Part shown: piece after piece, positions 35,570 through 43,862 of the stretch
How positions within the stretch are numbered: position 1 is the stretch's first letter
Layout of the letters: each line of letters starts with the position of its first letter
From: Propionivibrio sp.
GTDB lineage: Bacteria > Pseudomonadota > Gammaproteobacteria > Burkholderiales > Rhodocyclaceae
NCBI GenBank assembly: GCA_029975435.1
Contig: JARKPC010000264.1
Coordinates: forward strand, 1 to 50,140
Direction: 5' to 3'
DNA: 50,140 bases
Notes under the pieces: generated by a model
Databases searched by the model: none
What the model was told of the DNA's origin: nothing
What the model saw: the letters and a program-made list of their open reading frames with translations, nothing else
Made by a program: the position numbers and the translations under genes

Positions 35570-36391
35570 ATGGGCCGGGTTTTTTCCGAAAAAGGCTTTA
35601 CGCTGGTCGAGGCGATCGTGGTGATCGTTATTACCGGGATCATCGCGTCCATGGTCGCGGTGTTCATCCGCAGTCCGATCGATGCCTATGTGGACATGGC
35701 GCGGCGGGCGATGTTGTCCGACATCGCCGATACGGCGGCGCGGCGCATTGCGCGCGATCTGCAAGGGGCGCTGCCGAACAGCGTGCGGGTCAATGGTGCT
35801 CCGCAATTCATGGAATTCGTGCCGATCGTGGCGGCCGGACGCTACCGCGCCGAGATGGGCACGGCGGCGTCCGACGACCCGCTCAGTTTTACGAACGGGG
35901 CGGACAACAGCTTCGATGTGCTCGGACCGGCCGTAACCGTGCCGGCCGGCAGCAGCCTCGTCATCTACAACCTCGGAATTGCCGGGGCGGACGTCTATGA
36001 GGCGGGCTCGGCGGTGCGTCGCACCGCGACTGCCGGAAACAACCTGAACAAGATAGCGTTTGCAGCCACGGGTACGCCGCTGCTGTTGCCGTCTCCGGGT
36101 AGCCGTTTCCAGATCGTCGGCACGCCGGTCAGCTATGCCTGCGATGCGGGAACGCTCTGGCGCTATTCCGGTTATGCCTTCCAGGCCGCCCAGCCGGTTT
36201 CGCTGGCAACGCTCGACGCGCTTGCCGGGGTTACCCGAGCGGCACTGGCCACGCATCTGTCCGGCTGCAGCTTCGCTTATGGTCCCGGCCCGCTGCAGCA
36301 CAACGGTCTGGTGTCGATGTCTCTTTCCTTTTCGCAGGGCGGCGAGACAGTGACGCTGCAGTACCAGGTCAACGTGGATAACGTGCCATGA
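35570..36391 (+). CDS. mshO: Minor prepilin MshO-like
   Basis: 273 residues. Nine-residue leader then 'FTLVEAIVVIVITGIIASMV', Glu+5 present, PilW/GspJ-type large minor pilin. 'MLSDIADTAARRIARDLQGA' and 'GRYRAEMG' with the C-terminal 'VTLQYQVNVDNVP' are characteristic of MshO. The start is 4 bp after mshD; the stop overlaps mshP by 4 bases. Confidence 0.88.
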   Translation: MGRVFSEKGFTLVEAIVVIVITGIIASMVAVFIRSPIDAYVDMARRAMLSDIADTAARRIARDLQGALPNSVRVNGAPQFMEFVPIVAAGRYRAEMGTAASDDPLSFTNGADNSFDVLGPAVTVPAGSSLVIYNLGIAGADVYEAGSAVRRTATAGNNLNKIAFAATGTPLLLPSPGSRFQIVGTPVSYACDAGTLWRYSGYAFQAAQPVSLATLDALAGVTRAALATHLSGCSFAYGPGPLQHNGLVSMSLSFSQGGETVTLQYQVNVDNVP

Positions 36392-36873
36392 AAGGGTCGA
36401 ATCTGTCTGCGAGCGGATTCGCCCTGCCCAGCGCCATTTTCCTGCTGGTGATCCTAGCGTCGCTGGCGGCGTTCCTGGTCAACATCTCGACGACGCAGAG
36501 CACGACATCGGCGCAGGACGTGCAAGGCGCCCGGGCGTACCAGGCGGCGCGCGCAGGGGTCGAATGGGGGCTGTACCAGGTGCTCGACCCGTTGAATGCG
36601 ACCGCCGTGGCGCCGGGTAACCCCGCATGGCCCAACATGCCAGGCTGTGCGGCCGGTGCTTTGTCGATCGAAGGATTCAATGTGACGGTGCGATGCGAAT
36701 CGAGCGATTATTTCGAGGCCGGCCAGAGCCGGCGAATCCGCGTATATCGTCTGGTGGCGACGGCCAGTTCCGGGGCGGTGGCGACCCCCGCATTCGTCGA
36801 GCGCGAGGTTGCCGCGACGGTCAGCAAATGCCGCGCGACGGACGGCTCGGCGCCAGGGTACGAATGCCCATGA
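36388..36873 (+). CDS. mshP: MSHA biogenesis protein MshP (PilX-like)
   Basis: 161 residues. Leader of ten residues then 'FALPSAIFLLVILASLAAFL'. There is no Glu at +5 (Ser instead), as in the PilX/GspK-like members that cap the tip. 'YQAARAGVEWGLYQVL' after the hydrophobic helix is the family mark. Four Cys in the second half suggest disulfides. It overlaps the mshQ start by 4 bases (ATGA). Confidence 0.88.
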   Translation: MKGSNLSASGFALPSAIFLLVILASLAAFLVNISTTQSTTSAQDVQGARAYQAARAGVEWGLYQVLDPLNATAVAPGNPAWPNMPGCAAGALSIEGFNVTVRCESSDYFEAGQSRRIRVYRLVATASSGAVATPAFVEREVAATVSKCRATDGSAPGYECP

Positions 36874-39800
36874 ACACGGAGAAACCGTTGAAGACCTCGA
36901 TGCTCGCGCGTTGCCGCAAGTTCCTCGGCAACTGCGTTCTGCCCTCCTTGCTAGTAGCGGCATCGTCAACGATCGCCGCAACGATCTCCTTCACAACACC
37001 GGGTTCGTCTTCCTGGACGGCGCCGGCGGGAGTGACATCAGTGACCGTCGAGGCGTGGGGCGGCGGCGGAGCGGGTGGGGGGGCGACCGCGAACCCCGCC
37101 AAGGGAGGCGGCGGGGCCGGGGGGCAGTACGCGCGAAAAGTGGTGTCCGTGACACCAGGCAACGCCTATGCGGTGGTTGTCGGGGCCGGTGGCACCGGCG
37201 GCACGGGAAACGGACCGAGCGGCGGCGATTCGACTTTTGCCGCGACAACGGTCGTCGCCAAGGGCGGCGCCGGTGGAACGGGCGTGGCCAATGGCGTCGC
37301 CGGAACAGGCTCGACATCGGGGGGCGTGGGTGATGTGGTCTACGCGGGCGGCAGCGGGTCATCGGCAACCGCTTCTACCGGAGCGGGCGGCGCGGGCGGC
37401 GGCGGCGCGGGCAGCAGTGGTGCGGGCGGAAGTGCAAGCGGGGTGACGGCGGGGACTGGGACGGCGACGGGTGGTGGAGCGGGTGGTGCGGGCCGTTCTT
37501 CAGCGGGGGCCGGCAATGCCGGTTCGGCCGCCGGGGGCGGCGGTGGAGGGGGGTATGCGACGAGCGGCACGGACCGAGCCGGCGGAAACGGCGGTGCGGG
37601 GCAGGTCGTCATCACCTACACCTTCCCTTCGGTTGTTTCGATAGTGCGGGGAAGCAACAATCCGACGGCGGCGAACTCCAGTGTTTCCTGGACGGTGACC
37701 TTCAGCACGTCGGTGACGGGAGTCGATGCCACCGACTTTGCTTTGGCGGCTGGCGGGGCGACGAGCGGGGCCGCCATTACCGGAGTCAGCGGCAGCGGCT
37801 CGACGTGGACGGTCACGGCGAACACGGGAACAGGCGCGACCGGAACACTGGGACTCAATCTCGTCGACAACAACTCGATCGCCGAAAGCGGGACCGGCAT
37901 GGTGCTGGGTGGCGCTGCCGTTGGCGACGGCAACTTCACCGGGGAAGTCTATTCCTTGCAGGTGCCGGCTCCGGTTTTGAGCAAAAACTCAAGCACGTCT
38001 TCCGCCGTTGTCGGTGACGTCATCACCTTCACACTGACAGCGAGCAATCCGTTTTCGGTAGCCTTTTCCAACGTCGTGCTCACCGATGTCTTGCCCGCGG
38101 GAATGGCGTATTCGACGCACGTGACGGGCATCGGAACGGTCAGCGTGTCCGGACAGACGGTTGTCTGGACGATTCCGACGTTGCCGGCCGGAGGCAGTGT
38201 GCAACTGATTCTGGCCGTTTCCCTGACGAGCAAGGGCTCACTCGTGAATACCGTGACCTCGCCGGGTTCGACGCCTGCCAGCGCAACCGTATTGGTGCTG
38301 GCTAACGCCATCACGCATTTCCGCATGGACGAGGCGGCGGGTTCGTGGAGCGGCGCGACGGGTGAGGTGATCGACAGCGGCGGGACGGTGCTGCACGGCA
38401 AGCGCCTGACGACCTCGACGCCGTCGGGAACCAACACCGTAGCTCCGTCTCCGACGATCGCCTCGCAGTATTCCTCGGTTGTCGGCGGTTTCTGCAATGC
38501 CGGCAATTTCGATGGGACGGGCGTTGTCCAGGCGGCGTCCAGCCCGCTGTTCCAGTATACGACCCAGCTTTCCGCTTCGGCCTGGATCTACCCAACAGCG
38601 TATCCATCCAGCGACCTCTTCTCGATCCTCTCCAACGATGTGAATTACGAGTTCCACCTCAATCCCAGCAAGAAACTGTACTGGTGGTGGAATTCATCGA
38701 CCTTGACCTCGGCAACGGATATTCCGCTCAACCAATGGACGCACATTGCCATCACGTTCAGTTCGGCCGCCGGGGCTGGCCGGCAGCGCATCTATATCAA
38801 CGGGGTGGCCGACGCCAACACCAACAACTGGACCGGCACGCTGGCAGCCAACGCCTGCCCCTTCTACATCGGCGGCGACATATCGACCGGATCGGGTTGC
38901 ACGCTGCTTCCCGGGCGCAACTTCCGCGGCATGATCGACGAGGTCAAGTTGTACAACTACGAATTGAGCGCGGCGGAGGTACAGGCCGACATGACGCTGG
39001 GTCGTTCGTGCTCGGGGGCCTTCGACCACGTCCGCATCGAGCACGATGGCGTCGCGTCGATCTGCGCGCCGGAAACAGTGACGGTCAAGGCCTGCCTCAA
39101 CGCATCCTGCACGACCCTATACACCGGGAATGTGACAGTCAATCTCTCTCCAACCGGCTGGTCCGGCGGGGATACCTTTACGTTCTCGGGCGGCGTAACG
39201 TCCCGCCAGTTGAGCCACGGCACAGCGGGCAACATTACCCTGGGAACGGTCAACGTATCGCCCGCGCCGGCAAATGTGACACGGTGCTTCATCGGCAGCG
39301 GCGAATCCTGCACCATGAACTTTGCCAACGCCTCGTGCGCGTTCGATGCGGTGGAGACCTCGGCCAGCCCGCAGACGCGCATCTTCACCAAGCTTGCCGG
39401 CACGCCGTTCAACCTCGACGTCCTGGCGATGAGTTCGACCACGACGGTGAATACAAGTTACACGGGGACCGTCGCCGTCGATCTCGTGGATGCCTCGACG
39501 TCGGCGTGTCCGACTGGAAGCGGCCTGAATACGGCGACCAATATCACTTACGCGGCGAGCGACCTCGGGCGCAAGCCGGTGACCTTCAGCTATGCCGGAG
39601 CGGCACGCAACGTGCGCGTGCGCGCCCAGGTGGGGACGTCGACGCCGGCCTGTTCCTATGACAGCTTCACGATTCGCCCGCAGTCGATCACCAGCGTGAA
39701 CTCCAGCGCCAACGCGGACGCGACCGGCAACAGCGCGACGGCCGCGCCGGCAATCAAGGCCGGCACGGCATTCACCCTGACCGCGAACACCGGCGTGGCG

Positions 39801-41003
39801 GGTTACGACGGAAAACCCAAGGTTGCCCCGACTCTCGTTGAATGGCTCAACGCGCCGACGGGCGGACGCGCCGCGCCGGGTGTCGGGACGCTGGACGGGA
39901 GCGCCTCGGGCAATCTCGCGTTTTCCACGGCTGCGTCGGCGGCAAGCGGGAACGGCGCGAGCGGCAGCTTCGTTTACGACGAGGCCGGCTATTTCCGCTT
40001 TCAGGCGTATGGGGTGTATGACGATACCTTCGTCACCGACTCGGGCGACAAGGCCAATGGTGATTGTATCGTCGGCAGTTTCTCCAACGCCCTCAGCGGC
40101 GGCAAGTACGGTTGTAACTTCGGCAATTCCTCTCAGACTGATCATTTCGGCCGCTTCATCCCGGATCATTTCGATACGGCGGTGACCCAGGGGTGTCCGG
40201 CGGGGGGCTTCACCTATTCAGGGCAGCCATTTCCGCTAAGCGTGACGGCCAGGAGCATGGCCGGAGGTACTGTGCAGAACTACTCCGGTGTGTTTGCTCG
40301 AAGCGTGACGCTCACGGCGCGCGATGCAGCCGATACCGGGAATAATCCCGGGCCGGGCGCCCTGTCTGTATCGACCATGGCGGCAGCAACCATCTCCGGT
40401 GGCGTGGGCATGCTTTCTCCCGCATACGCCTTCACAAGCAGGGAGACGGCGCCGACGAACGTGATGGTAAGGGCCGACGATGGGGAAGTCTCGTCGCTGC
40501 GCTCTCCGGCGTCGCTATCAGTGGAAGGTATGGCATTGACGCGCAGCGGTCGGGCACGATTGAGCAATGCCTATGGCTCCGAACTGCTTGATCTGCCCGT
40601 GCTTTTCCGAACCGAGTTTTACGACGGCGCCGGCTGGAGTCTCAACGTGCTGGATAGCTGCACCGGGGACACGTCGCTCGGAGCAGCCAATGCGGTGAGC
40701 CTGGCGCTGACGATGGCTCCGGTTGGCTTGAATACCTGCGTCCGCGATTCGGGCAGTCCCGGGCGGAGTGGTACGGGGTGCGCGGCGGCCTCTCCGGCGG
40801 CCAAGCGTTATCTCGAAGGCGCCTCTCCAACACTTGGTTTCGCCGGAAACTTCAACTTGTGGCTGCAAGCGCCGGGAGCCGGACAATTCGGTTCGGCGAC
40901 CATGACGGCGACCGTGCCGGCCTGGCTGGGGCCGGTCTCTTCTGCAATAGCCACGTTCGGGCGTTACAAGTCGCCGCTGATCTATCGCCGGGAGAATTAT
41001 TGA
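36870..41003 (+). CDS. mshQ: MshQ: large surface adhesin candidate with LamG and DUF6701 regions
   Basis: 1377 residues, the longest protein here. Signal peptide (about 1-37), glycine-rich domain (about 60-250, many GGG/GAGG repeats), a Ca-barrel or Big-like module (250-362), a DUF11-like module (365-470, 'VLTDVLPAGMAYSTHVTGIG'), a LamG/concanavalin-like module (about 480-710, 'ITHFRMDEAAGSW' to 'YNYELSAAEVQADMTLGRSC') and the MshQ-specific DUF6701 (about 715-1370, opening 'FDHVRIEHDGVASICAPETV'). Many paired Cys. Located at the end of the pilin run, it is probably exported and carried at the pilus tip for binding. A G7 tract at 37077-37083 near codon 70 could slip. Confidence 0.9.
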   Translation: MNTEKPLKTSMLARCRKFLGNCVLPSLLVAASSTIAATISFTTPGSSSWTAPAGVTSVTVEAWGGGGAGGGATANPAKGGGGAGGQYARKVVSVTPGNAYAVVVGAGGTGGTGNGPSGGDSTFAATTVVAKGGAGGTGVANGVAGTGSTSGGVGDVVYAGGSGSSATASTGAGGAGGGGAGSSGAGGSASGVTAGTGTATGGGAGGAGRSSAGAGNAGSAAGGGGGGGYATSGTDRAGGNGGAGQVVITYTFPSVVSIVRGSNNPTAANSSVSWTVTFSTSVTGVDATDFALAAGGATSGAAITGVSGSGSTWTVTANTGTGATGTLGLNLVDNNSIAESGTGMVLGGAAVGDGNFTGEVYSLQVPAPVLSKNSSTSSAVVGDVITFTLTASNPFSVAFSNVVLTDVLPAGMAYSTHVTGIGTVSVSGQTVVWTIPTLPAGGSVQLILAVSLTSKGSLVNTVTSPGSTPASATVLVLANAITHFRMDEAAGSWSGATGEVIDSGGTVLHGKRLTTSTPSGTNTVAPSPTIASQYSSVVGGFCNAGNFDGTGVVQAASSPLFQYTTQLSASAWIYPTAYPSSDLFSILSNDVNYEFHLNPSKKLYWWWNSSTLTSATDIPLNQWTHIAITFSSAAGAGRQRIYINGVADANTNNWTGTLAANACPFYIGGDISTGSGCTLLPGRNFRGMIDEVKLYNYELSAAEVQADMTLGRSCSGAFDHVRIEHDGVASICAPETVTVKACLNASCTTLYTGNVTVNLSPTGWSGGDTFTFSGGVTSRQLSHGTAGNITLGTVNVSPAPANVTRCFIGSGESCTMNFANASCAFDAVETSASPQTRIFTKLAGTPFNLDVLAMSSTTTVNTSYTGTVAVDLVDASTSACPTGSGLNTATNITYAASDLGRKPVTFSYAGAARNVRVRAQVGTSTPACSYDSFTIRPQSITSVNSSANADATGNSATAAPAIKAGTAFTLTANTGVAGYDGKPKVAPTLVEWLNAPTGGRAAPGVGTLDGSASGNLAFSTAASAASGNGASGSFVYDEAGYFRFQAYGVYDDTFVTDSGDKANGDCIVGSFSNALSGGKYGCNFGNSSQTDHFGRFIPDHFDTAVTQGCPAGGFTYSGQPFPLSVTARSMAGGTVQNYSGVFARSVTLTARDAADTGNNPGPGALSVSTMAAATISGGVGMLSPAYAFTSRETAPTNVMVRADDGEVSSLRSPASLSVEGMALTRSGRARLSNAYGSELLDLPVLFRTEFYDGAGWSLNVLDSCTGDTSLGAANAVSLALTMAPVGLNTCVRDSGSPGRSGTGCAAASPAAKRYLEGASPTLGFAGNFNLWLQAPGAGQFGSATMTATVPAWLGPVSSAIATFGRYKSPLIYRRENY
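37077..37083 (+). repeat. G7 homopolymer in the 5' part of mshQ
   Basis: Seven consecutive G within the glycine-rich coding stretch, about codon 70. One-base slippage would truncate the adhesin. The tract is short, and repeats of Gly codons make G runs likely by chance. Confidence 0.4.
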
Positions 41004-41129
41004 CGCGTCATCGATCTTCGCGACGGGTGGGGGAGTCGTGGAAAAAATTGATTGGTATTTTCTGTTTTTCTCTTGTTATTTAGTAGGTTAATCGGTATCT
41101 TTCGGCAAAATTATAAACTGGGCGTCTGG
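41004..41129 (+). other. AT-rich gap between mshQ and mshI
   Basis: This 126-bp gap is the only sizeable break inside the MSHA block and is much richer in A/T than its surroundings. It holds TTGATT (about 41048), T-rich runs and TATAAA at 41112-41117. An internal promoter for mshI-mshN is plausible, but TATAAA is only 12 bases from the mshI ATG and would give a nearly leaderless message. No good terminator for mshQ is seen. Confidence 0.4.
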
Positions 41130-42071
41130 ATGCTTTCGCTTCTCTCCTCATCGCGAAAATCGGGTTGGCTGTCGATCCTGTCGAGGGAGGGGGAAATGAC
41201 CCTGGCGCACGTGGTGCGGCGCCCCGGAATGAAACCGGAAGTGACTCTGCTCGACAGCTTCGCTCTGGAAAAAGGCGAAACCGAAGCCCTGCAGCGCCTC
41301 AAGTCGGCTCGCCAGCTCAAATCCTATCGATGCACGACCTTGATGGCCGAGGGTGAGTACAACATCGCGCAGTTCGATGCGCCGCCCGTGCCGAGGGATG
41401 AGCGCAAGGAGGCGTTGCGCTGGTCGTTGCGCGATGTGGTGAATTATCCAATCGAAAGTGCCTGCATCGATGTGCTGGATATTCCGAGCGACGGTCTGCC
41501 CGGGCGTGCCGTCGGTGTGCTGGTTGTCTCGGCAGCAGAACGCGCCGTGCGTGCGCGGGCAGCGCCGTTCGAGGAGGCGCGCGTGGCGCTGGACGCCGTG
41601 GATGTGCCCGAGCTCGCTCAGCGCAACGTGGCGGCCTTGCTGGAAACGGAGAATCGCGGGCTGGTTTTCCTGCGCCTGGACGAGAGCGGCATCATGCTGA
41701 CCTTGAGTTATCGTGGCGAACTTGTGGCTGTGCGGCGTGGCGAGATGAACACGCGCCAGATGCTGGCGAACGATCCCGATCAGTGCGCCCGTGTCCGGGA
41801 GCGCCTGGTTCTCGAAGTGCAGCGCAGCCTGGACAACTTTGACCGGCAATACAGCCATATCCCGGTGTCCAGGGTGGTGTTGGCGGCGCACCCCCGAGTG
41901 GAAGGCTTGGCCGCGGAACTGGCGGCGAACGTCTATGTGCCGGTCCAGGAGATGGATCTCTCGACGGTTATGGATTTTTCGAGCGTCCCGGATCTGCGCG
42001 ATACGGAATGCCAGGCCAGGAATCTGCTGGCGATCGGCGCGGCCTTGCGCACGGATGAGGGGGCTGCATGA
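41130..42071 (+). CDS. mshI: MSHA biogenesis protein MshI (PilM-like)
   Basis: 313 residues. Actin-like ATPase-fold protein equivalent to PilM/GspL cytoplasmic part: 'RDERKEALRWSLRDVVNYPI' and 'LDAVDVPELAQRNVAALL' are the MshI marks. It would bind the PilN-like protein at the inner face and link to MshE. Start at 41130 matches the family opening 'MLSLLSSSRKSGW'; it lacks a good Shine-Dalgarno, and an ATG at 41196 with GGAGGGGGA upstream would lose a conserved segment. Overlaps the next gene by 4 bases. Confidence 0.88.
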   Translation: MLSLLSSSRKSGWLSILSREGEMTLAHVVRRPGMKPEVTLLDSFALEKGETEALQRLKSARQLKSYRCTTLMAEGEYNIAQFDAPPVPRDERKEALRWSLRDVVNYPIESACIDVLDIPSDGLPGRAVGVLVVSAAERAVRARAAPFEEARVALDAVDVPELAQRNVAALLETENRGLVFLRLDESGIMLTLSYRGELVAVRRGEMNTRQMLANDPDQCARVRERLVLEVQRSLDNFDRQYSHIPVSRVVLAAHPRVEGLAAELAANVYVPVQEMDLSTVMDFSSVPDLRDTECQARNLLAIGAALRTDEGAA

Positions 42072-42781
42072 GCCAGCAGATCAACCTCTACGAAGCCCGA
42101 CTGCGCCCGCGGCGGGAGCTGGCGACCGGGCGCAACCTCGGTGCGGCCGGGCTGGCCTTGCTGGCGCTGGTGGCGGGGACGGCGGTCTGGGTCGGCATGG
42201 AGGCGGCCCGGAAAACCGAGGCGGCGGCGGCCATTCAGAAGCAGCTCGGCGAGCAGCAGGTACAACTGACAGCCCTCAGCAAGGCCGTCGCGGAACGGCG
42301 CGTGTCGCCGGCGCTTGCGGCTGATCTGGACAAGGCCAGAGCGACGTTGGCGGCGCGCGAGGAAGTGATGGAGACGCTGGAATCCGGGCGTCAGGGAAGT
42401 TCTGCCGGCTTTTCCGCGATCATGTCCGGCTTTGCCCGGCAGGCGCAGAAGGATCTGTGGCTGACTTCTTTCGTGGTGGCGCGTGGCGGGGAGGATATCG
42501 AGATTCGCGGCCGCGTGCTCGACCCGTCGGGCCTGCCGGCGTATGTCCAGCGGCTGGGCAGCGAGCCGGTGTTCCAGGGGCGCCGGTTCTCCGCCTTGGA
42601 GATGATCGACTGGGAGTCGACTGATGAAAAGGCCGAGCTGTCGGCCAAGGCTTCGCCGGGCGCTATCGCCCCGCCGGCGGCATTGAAGCCGCCGCGCTTC
42701 GTCGAGTTCGTGCTGCGCTCCGAACATGCGGCCGGCAAGGCCGCGGTGTCCACGACGGGGCGCGGAGGTCGCGGGTCATGA
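42068..42781 (+). CDS. PilN-like alignment protein of the MSHA system (MshI2-type)
   Basis: 237 residues. Short cytosolic motif 'QQINLYEARLRPRRE' at the N-terminus, the INLY-type segment that docks into PilM-fold proteins. One membrane helix (about 27-46), a coiled coil (50-110) and a PilN-like ferredoxin fold (to about 190) follow. It sits between the PilM-like MshI and the PilO-like MshJ, as expected for an inner-membrane alignment subcomplex. Confidence 0.84.
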   Translation: MSQQINLYEARLRPRRELATGRNLGAAGLALLALVAGTAVWVGMEAARKTEAAAAIQKQLGEQQVQLTALSKAVAERRVSPALAADLDKARATLAAREEVMETLESGRQGSSAGFSAIMSGFARQAQKDLWLTSFVVARGGEDIEIRGRVLDPSGLPAYVQRLGSEPVFQGRRFSALEMIDWESTDEKAELSAKASPGAIAPPAALKPPRFVEFVLRSEHAAGKAAVSTTGRGGRGS

Positions 42782-43470
42782 AGGCGATGTGGTTGACGAT
42801 GGCGGCGCGTTACGACGCCTTGCAGCGGCGCGAACGCTGGCTGCTTGCCGTAGCCGTCCTGGGCGGGATCGTGCTGCTCGGATTCGTCCTGTTCATCGAG
42901 CCGGCATTGAAACGCGGCCAACTGGCCGAACGCGCCATGGCGGAGCAGCGTGTCCAGTTGGCCAACGTGCAGGCGCAAATGGTGAGTCTGCACGCGCCGG
43001 AACGGAATCCGGATGTGGCCGCCCGCGCCGAACTGGAAGCGCTCAGGAAACAACTCGAGGATCTGTCGGGTCGCTTGCGGAGCCTGGAGAGTTCGCTGGT
43101 GCCGCCGGAAAAGATGCCAGGTCTGCTCGAGGACATGATCGGCAAGCGCAGCGGGCTGCGCTTGCTCAGCCTGAAGACCCTGCCGGTGGCGCCGTTCGTG
43201 GATAGAGAGAAGGAAAAAGCCGATGCAGGTGACGCAACCGGCAGACCGGAGAAGAGCGGAGAGAAAGCCGGAGGTTTGTACAAGCATGGCGTGGAAATCA
43301 GTCTGGAAGGGAGTTACCAGGAGCTGACGGGGTATCTCGAACGCCTGGAAAAATCCCACATGAAGCTGTTGTGGAGCAGCGTTGCTCTTTCCGCCGAGAA
43401 GCATCCGCGGCTGGTGTTGACGCTGACCGTGTATTCACTGAGTCTGGATCGGGCATGGCTGATCGTTTGA
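42778..43470 (+). CDS. mshJ: MSHA biogenesis protein MshJ (PilO/GspM-like)
   Basis: 230 residues. One membrane helix (about 22-40), coiled coil (45-105, 'RKQLEDLSGRLRSLESSLV' region) and a periplasmic fold ending 'HPRLVLTLTVYSLSLDRAWL', typical of MshJ. It pairs with the PilN-like protein in the periplasm. ATGA overlap with the gene before; its end overlaps mshK by 16 bases. Confidence 0.88.
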   Translation: MKAMWLTMAARYDALQRRERWLLAVAVLGGIVLLGFVLFIEPALKRGQLAERAMAEQRVQLANVQAQMVSLHAPERNPDVAARAELEALRKQLEDLSGRLRSLESSLVPPEKMPGLLEDMIGKRSGLRLLSLKTLPVAPFVDREKEKADAGDATGRPEKSGEKAGGLYKHGVEISLEGSYQELTGYLERLEKSHMKLLWSSVALSAEKHPRLVLTLTVYSLSLDRAWLIV

Positions 43471-43862
43471 GTTCGGGGAGAATCTGGCTGATGCTGGCCA
43501 CCGGGTGCGTGCTTGCGGGCACGGTTTCCGCGCAATCGCTTCTCCCGGATCCGACGCGTCCGCCGGCCGGCTTCGTCCAGGAAGGCGATCTGTCGGCGCC
43601 GGTCTTTAGCGGGCCGGTCCTTGAATCGGTGATGATTCCCAAAAAAGGGAAACCGCTGGCGATCATCAGTGGCCGGCCGGTGCGTCTGGGCGAGACCTAT
43701 GGCGAGAGCCGCCTGATTCGCCTGAATGAACAAGAGGCCGTGCTGGAAGGGCCTGCGGGGATTGAGCGCTTGCCACTGACGCCGGGTGTCGAGAAAGTCA
43801 ATATCGTTACGAAACACAAGGCTCAGACGTCCCCGAGGACGCGGAGCGGGAGCAAACCATGA
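43455..43862 (+). CDS. mshK: MSHA biogenesis protein MshK (PilP-like)
   Basis: 135 residues. Signal peptide to about Ala26, then 'LLPDPTRPPAGF', the DPTRPP segment typical of MshK. The body ('LESVMIPKKGKPLAIISGRP', 'YGESRLIRLNEQEAVLEG') is a small beta domain like PilP/GspC homology regions, which link the inner-membrane parts to the secretin. Start inside mshJ (16-bp overlap); overlaps mshL by 4 bases. Confidence 0.86.
   Translation: MADRLSSGRIWLMLATGCVLAGTVSAQSLLPDPTRPPAGFVQEGDLSAPVFSGPVLESVMIPKKGKPLAIISGRPVRLGETYGESRLIRLNEQEAVLEGPAGIERLPLTPGVEKVNIVTKHKAQTSPRTRSGSKP

Noticed and set aside
36870..37620. CRISPR-like or tandem repeat array in the glycine-rich region of mshQ
   Set aside because: The repeats are irregular Gly/Ala codons without constant unit length or spacers.
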